Source: Botryosphaeria dothidea (Eukaryota; Ascomycota; Dothideomycetes; Botryosphaeriales; Botryosphaeriaceae). From it: 64,000 bases of DNA. Under the pieces are notes generated by a model. It worked only from the letters and a program-made list of their open reading frames with translations. It did not search any database and had not been told where the DNA came from. Shown here one piece after another: positions 60,026 to 64,000 of this stretch (positions are counted from its first letter, which is position 1; every line of letters begins with the position of its first letter). The position numbers and the translations under genes were made by a program. The stretch covers positions 496,001-560,000 of the forward strand of contig WWBZ02000008.1 in the NCBI GenBank assembly GCA_011503125.2, read 5' to 3'.

Positions 60026-61182
60026 TGTGGAGGTTGTGATTCGAGCCTTCTGAGAACCAATTGATCTAGAAAACGGCGACGTATTTATGCTCACAATCGT
60101 CACACTACGCGTAAATTGTAAATCGCAGTTGTTCTCTTCCTTTGCAGAATGCGGCCTAGTCTGATCCTGAGTAAGTGCGCTTGTTAATTGCGTAAGACGG
60201 ATGCATACCCGACAGCGCTACTATACCACCCTACGAAGCCTCCGACGAGGCTACGTGAACACTTGCGAAATAGATCAAACGGGGATCTTGCTCAAAGATT
60301 TTCTTCGCGTGTAAGAAATTTGCATTAGTCGTTAGGAATCACGCGAATTCGCGTTGCACCTTGAAACCACCCTCTGCCCAGGCTCGAACGGAAGACTAAA
60401 CTTTGCGTTTGCGGTTACATCGATGTACCATGCAATCAGCTTCCTGCGCGGGGTCGCGGCACAGTCACGTAACTTTTCGCTACATCACTGCGCAGCTGTA
60501 GTCCCGGATGGACGAGAGGCGTTGCTGACGGCCAAATAAGACGCATTTAATTGGCTAAACGTAATCGGGACGCTTGCTGACAATACCGGTCGCACGGGAA
60601 GCCTGTCATTCATCGGCAATTTTCCCCCTACGATGGTCAAAGATGTAATTCTGCACGTGTTGATTATCGCGCATCTCTCTCCAGTCCAAATTGACCACCT
60701 GGTGGAACATCGAATGGTAGAGGTGACTCTTGGAAACATCCGTGTATCAATCTCTCGCGAAATCCTGTCGGATATGCAGCTCAGGGCACATGAGGGAGGA
60801 TAAAGTTGCTTCCGACGAGCTCGGGGTGTGGGAGAAGGTGCCTCGGAAGTGGGCGCGCACTGCAAAAGTACTGGGAGACGGCTCGATGATGGTCGTGGAT
60901 GGTGTGGTGTGAGAAGCTTGAGCGAGTGGCGGACACGAGGAGCCGTTGGCGCCTTTTACAAGAAATTAGGTGGGGACGAAGTTGACGAGTTCTGAGCCTG
61001 TGGTGGATGGAGACGGGGGAGGTATCAGCGCCGGAAGTGTAAGAGCTTCAAGGGCGTTTTGGCAGGCGGATCGGGTCACGTCGGACTGCTTACTTCCAGT
61101 GCCACAGCTAGCTGGATCTTTCTTCTTGTGATATTGGTCCACTAGTATAACATCCTTGGATTTTATCTATACATGACTCTGA
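60026..61182. other. Intergenic/upstream region of the CYP505-like gene
   Basis: This includes the promoter region of the minus-strand P450 gene. A minus-strand frame of 46 codons (60606-60746) ending in TGA reads like a protein tail (VVNLDWREMRDNQHVQNYIF) and might be a leftover exon. The 126-codon frame 60485-60865 overlaps it in another phase and looks non-coding. No motif is certain. Confidence 0.3.
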
Positions 61183-61818
61183 TCATTCTATTTTGCTCGC
61201 AGCCGCCAGAGACATGGACTCGACACAACTGTAATTTAATTGCTCAGCAGTGGCCTTCCAAGATGGCGGTAGCGGATCTTCTATCTTACAAGGTGCTAAT
61301 ACACTGTCGGAACCAGGAACTGTCAATTTGTACATCACAAATCTGTATCTGATCTGTTCTGGGGGCCCAATGAATCCATGTATGTTCATTGACGCACCAG
61401 TCGGACTGATAGACACGAATGAGGCTCGACGGTCGCTTAGCGGTAAAGGCCTTCCCGTGAAGGCAGTGCGTTGAACTTCGACCCCGGCAGGATCATGACG
61501 GGTAGGGGGAGCTTCGAAATGACGTTGCAGCCCAGGAAACGGTGCGAGTGTGACACTTGACTCGTTCATTCGGGGAGTGTAAGGAGGATTCGTATCGTGA
61601 CAGTCGTTGAGATGGAGAAGGTTCCACTTGAAGGAGCATTGATCTTTGCCGATGAACGGTGGGAATTGTTCCCAGCAGAAATTACCGTGCTTGTTGGGAC
61701 GTTTATCAGCACGATAATGGCGAAGAAAACGGATTAGCGGGAATTCGGAAGAATGCTGACAGCACAATAAGTAAGTTCTATGGAGGACTGTATCTGCTTT
61801 TCGTCCATGATCGTTCAT
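61183..61818 (-). CDS. Hypothetical protein, weak support
   Basis: An open frame of 211 codons lies between the two P450 genes on the same strand. It has mixed composition with Pro, Ser and His, several Cys, no hydrophobic segment and no known motif. The middle to C-terminal part (MNIHGFIGPPEQIRYRFVMY) looks more protein-like than the rest. It could be a small cluster gene of unknown role, or chance; no splice structure was worked out. Confidence 0.25.
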   Translation of the reverse strand: MNDHGRKADTVLHRTYLLCCQHSSEFPLIRFLRHYRADKRPNKHGNFCWEQFPPFIGKDQCSFKWNLLHLNDCHDTNPPYTPRMNESSVTLAPFPGLQRHFEAPPTRHDPAGVEVQRTAFTGRPLPLSDRRASFVSISPTGASMNIHGFIGPPEQIRYRFVMYKLTVPGSDSVLAPCKIEDPLPPSWKATAEQLNYSCVESMSLAAASKIE

Positions 61819-62170
61819 TTTAGAGGATTAAAAGATGATCTTATCTTCTATCGGTACTTTAAGCTCTTAACAAGAGCGAATTAGATGAATGAAATGTTGT
61901 AGAACGCATCCGCTGTGGGTTCTCCTTGTCACGGATTTCCAACTATATACAGAACAGAATGTTGAAGGAACATATACGCATCTATAGAGATTGGTCGAGA
62001 AGTTTGAATGCGTCAACAGGCTGGTTCAACATTCTGAGTGAGCCGGAAACACGAGATGCATCTTTAGATATATGCCGATCCCATCACGCGCACGGCGGTC
62101 TTAAGGCTCACATAAAGGAACTAGTATGGGTGATCGACAAGACTCGTATATACCCGCCTTAGCCTTCATC
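61819..62170. other. Intergenic region, nothing recognised
   Basis: About 350 bp between the hypothetical frame and the 3' end of the second P450 gene. Only a 78-codon plus-strand frame (61926-62162) without features occurs. Confidence 0.4.
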
Positions 62171-64000
62171 TTATTTGACTCTCTTAGTAAAAGTAAGGCT
62201 CTGCTTTGGCACGCCGGCAATAAAGTGATCCTTAATGCCCTCGAAAACCCCTTTCTCCGCCACCAATTCTCCCTCGGGCAAGCTGACGTCGTATGCGTGG
62301 ATGGTCCTCGCGATGACGGAGCGGATCTCCATCATGGCGAGGGGTTTTCCGGGGCAATTGTTCCCACCTGCAGAAAAAGGGTAAGTCAGCCGCGTTATGC
62401 TCTGTAAGCTCCAAAATGTGCCAGACAAAGAGAGAGTGGAGGAAGTGAAGAGAAGGATAAAAAGGAAGGACGAAAAAGAAGGGAAAACCGCTCCAAACTC
62501 ACCGATCAGAAAAGGAATAAATGCACTCCTGTCCACGAGCAATTCCGGCCTCATCGTCCACCGCTCCGGGATGAACTCTTTCGGCTGCGGGAAGTTGCGC
62601 GCGTCGTGGTGCAGCTGCCAGCCGGGCACGTACACGACGGTGTCCTCGGGAACGAACACGTCGCCGATCTTGAGGCCGCCCGGCGGCGTGACGCGGGGAG
62701 AGCCGAACAAGACGGGCGGATACAGGGGTAGGGTCTCGTTGATGAGCGAGTCGAGCACCGGGTACGCCTTCTGACACGAGTATTCGCCGTCGGTGGCGAA
62801 GACCGGGTCCATCTCGGCGCGGAGCGCGGAGACGTAGGTGGGGCGCAGGGCGAGCATGATGAGGATCTCGGTGATGGCCGTGGCGGTCGTGTCGCTGTGG
62901 AGCTGCGGTGAGTCAAAAAGTCTTTGCTTTTGGGGACTGAGGGAGGAGGCTGACCTTCCGGCGCTGACGATGACGCGGGAGTCTGTGAAGAGCATGTGCT
63001 GGCCCTTCTTATCGTCGGAAGCCGTTTCTGCGATGAGGTGACCGATGAGGTCGGGTTTCGGGTTCTTCATCTATGCCGCAATGCATTCAGTTGCAGTTCC
63101 TTCTTCAGTGCGCTACAGAGGAAAATCAGGCAGGATGCGATGTACCTTCATTCTCCGCTCCAGTGACTTCGCTGCCCATCCATTGAAGGTGCTCATTGGC
63201 GTGGGAATCACCGTAGCCAGGGCCATCAAGATGCCCAGGACCCAGGGCATTTGGCAAAGGATGCCAATAGCATCGACGCCCTTCTGCATTCCGTCGAGCA
63301 TCTCGGTAGCCACATCGTCCGCGCTGCCATCCACAAAGCCGCCAGGCTCTCCAAAGGCCAGCTGCGTCATGACATCGTAGCTGTAATGCATCGCCAGATC
63401 ATTGATAAGAATCGGTTTGCCAACATTTTTGGTAATGCGCTCGAGCAGGATGTCGGTGGATTGCTCCAACTGGGGAGTACACGTGGAAAGCACTGTGGCC
63501 GGAGTCAATAAACTGAAACATTCACGTGCACTCTTGGCGCTCAGATGTGTGGGGGAGAGCGGAAGAAGTTGGCTGCTTACATTGCTTCATCGATGTGTCC
63601 CAGAGCTTGCGCCTTGCCTTGTGGAGCTTTTTGTCCCGGGTCGTGCTCACAGAATCTTCCATGCCGTCGTAGAAAGAGCCCTTCAGCGTCTTTGACGTGA
63701 ATCCCAAGATGGGTTTCAGCGCTTTGGGATCGCGGATGGAAAGTTCCCGGGGGCCTGTAGTGTTTTAAGATGAGATTCCATTCTCTCACCGGCCGTCAAG
63801 GAAAGTAGCCTACCAGTGCGCACATAATCACCATACTTCTCATGCAGCTCAGCGTCAACCTTGTACCACTTCAACCCGCTTTTGACTGCTTGTCTGACAG
63901 CCCAGAACTTGGACAAACGTGCCGCAAATGGGCCAGGAAAACTATTCAGCGGATGGAAGAATGCCCGGTATGTCAACATGCTGGCCCATATCGACGCCAC
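62171..64000 (-). CDS. Cytochrome P450 monooxygenase, 5'-incomplete, with ExxP in place of ExxR
   Basis: The visible exons are 64000 (open)-63814, 63754-63581, 63492-63146, 63070-62955, 62894-62503 and 62367-62171; all introns are GT-AG and in frame. The N-terminal piece keeps the Pro-rich hinge (NSFPGPFAARL) after a hydrophobic stretch, as in ER-anchored fungal class II P450s. The I-helix motif AGSDTTA is rebuilt across the 62895-62954 intron. FIPERW precedes the haem loop FLIGGNNCPGK, which is split by the 62368-62502 intron. In the K helix the motif reads ETLP (62737-62726), with Pro where an almost invariant Arg is expected. Such P450s commonly act in secondary metabolism, with a separate reductase. 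The likely relatives are the tryprostatin- or benzoate-hydroxylase-like fungal families, but the substrate is unknown. Confidence 0.85.

Noticed and set aside
63493..63580. Apparent frameshift at the second visible intron of the 62171-64000 P450
   Set aside because: The first acceptor tried (63513) breaks the frame, but the acceptor at 63494-63493, with a ttgac branch-like site before it, restores it, so no defect is needed.

Overview
The window is nuclear DNA of a filamentous ascomycete (Pezizomycotina). The pointers are short GT-AG introns in P450 genes, a P450/reductase fusion of the CYP505 type, a NACHT-ankyrin gene remnant, Tad-like LINEs, Ty3/Gypsy chromoviruses, and repeats with the mark of repeat-induced point mutation (RIP). 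By eye the first ~920 bases hold no CA or TG dinucleotide, while CG stays common. The species cannot be told from this.

Layout. 1-25,569 is one nest of RIP-mutated transposons, nearly all on the minus strand: Tad-like LINE pieces, two chromoviruses with exact target duplications (5691-13682 and 15806-24772), a tRNA-derived SINE (14954-15564), and a plus-strand LINE inside the second chromovirus (17570-20139). 25,570-33,391 is a single-copy island with normal CA/TG content. It holds a few weak gene candidates, a decayed acetyltransferase-like gene and a 46-bp tandem repeat. 33,392-52,605 is a second nest: two full-length plus-strand LINEs (34943-40086 and 42584-47734), LINE fragments on both strands, another SINE, and a Ty1/Copia 5' fragment with a gag frame. 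52,606-56,092 is a 5'-truncated NACHT/ankyrin gene kept in one frame but cut by stop codons. 56,564-60,025 (minus) is a six-exon CYP505-like fatty-acid hydroxylase, and 62,171 to the window end (minus) is a second, 5'-incomplete P450.

How the parts relate. The LINE and SINE share a (TCTA)n-type 3' tail, which suggests the LINE machinery moves the SINE. Insertion order can be read from interrupted copies and target duplications. Saturated C-to-T change at CA removes ATG starts and turns CAA, CAG and TGG into stops, so element proteins survive only as single frames full of TAA/TAG. The CYP505-like enzyme is a self-sufficient monooxygenase; the second P450 would need a separate reductase. The two P450s lie on the same strand about 2 kb apart and could belong to a metabolic cluster continuing past the window, but no backbone synthase is visible here.

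The most notable observations are an intron-bearing gene carried antisense inside the first chromovirus, an 11-nt self-complementary primer arrangement in the second, a sequence-context bias among surviving CA/TG sites, and a P450 whose K-helix ExxR motif reads ExxP.
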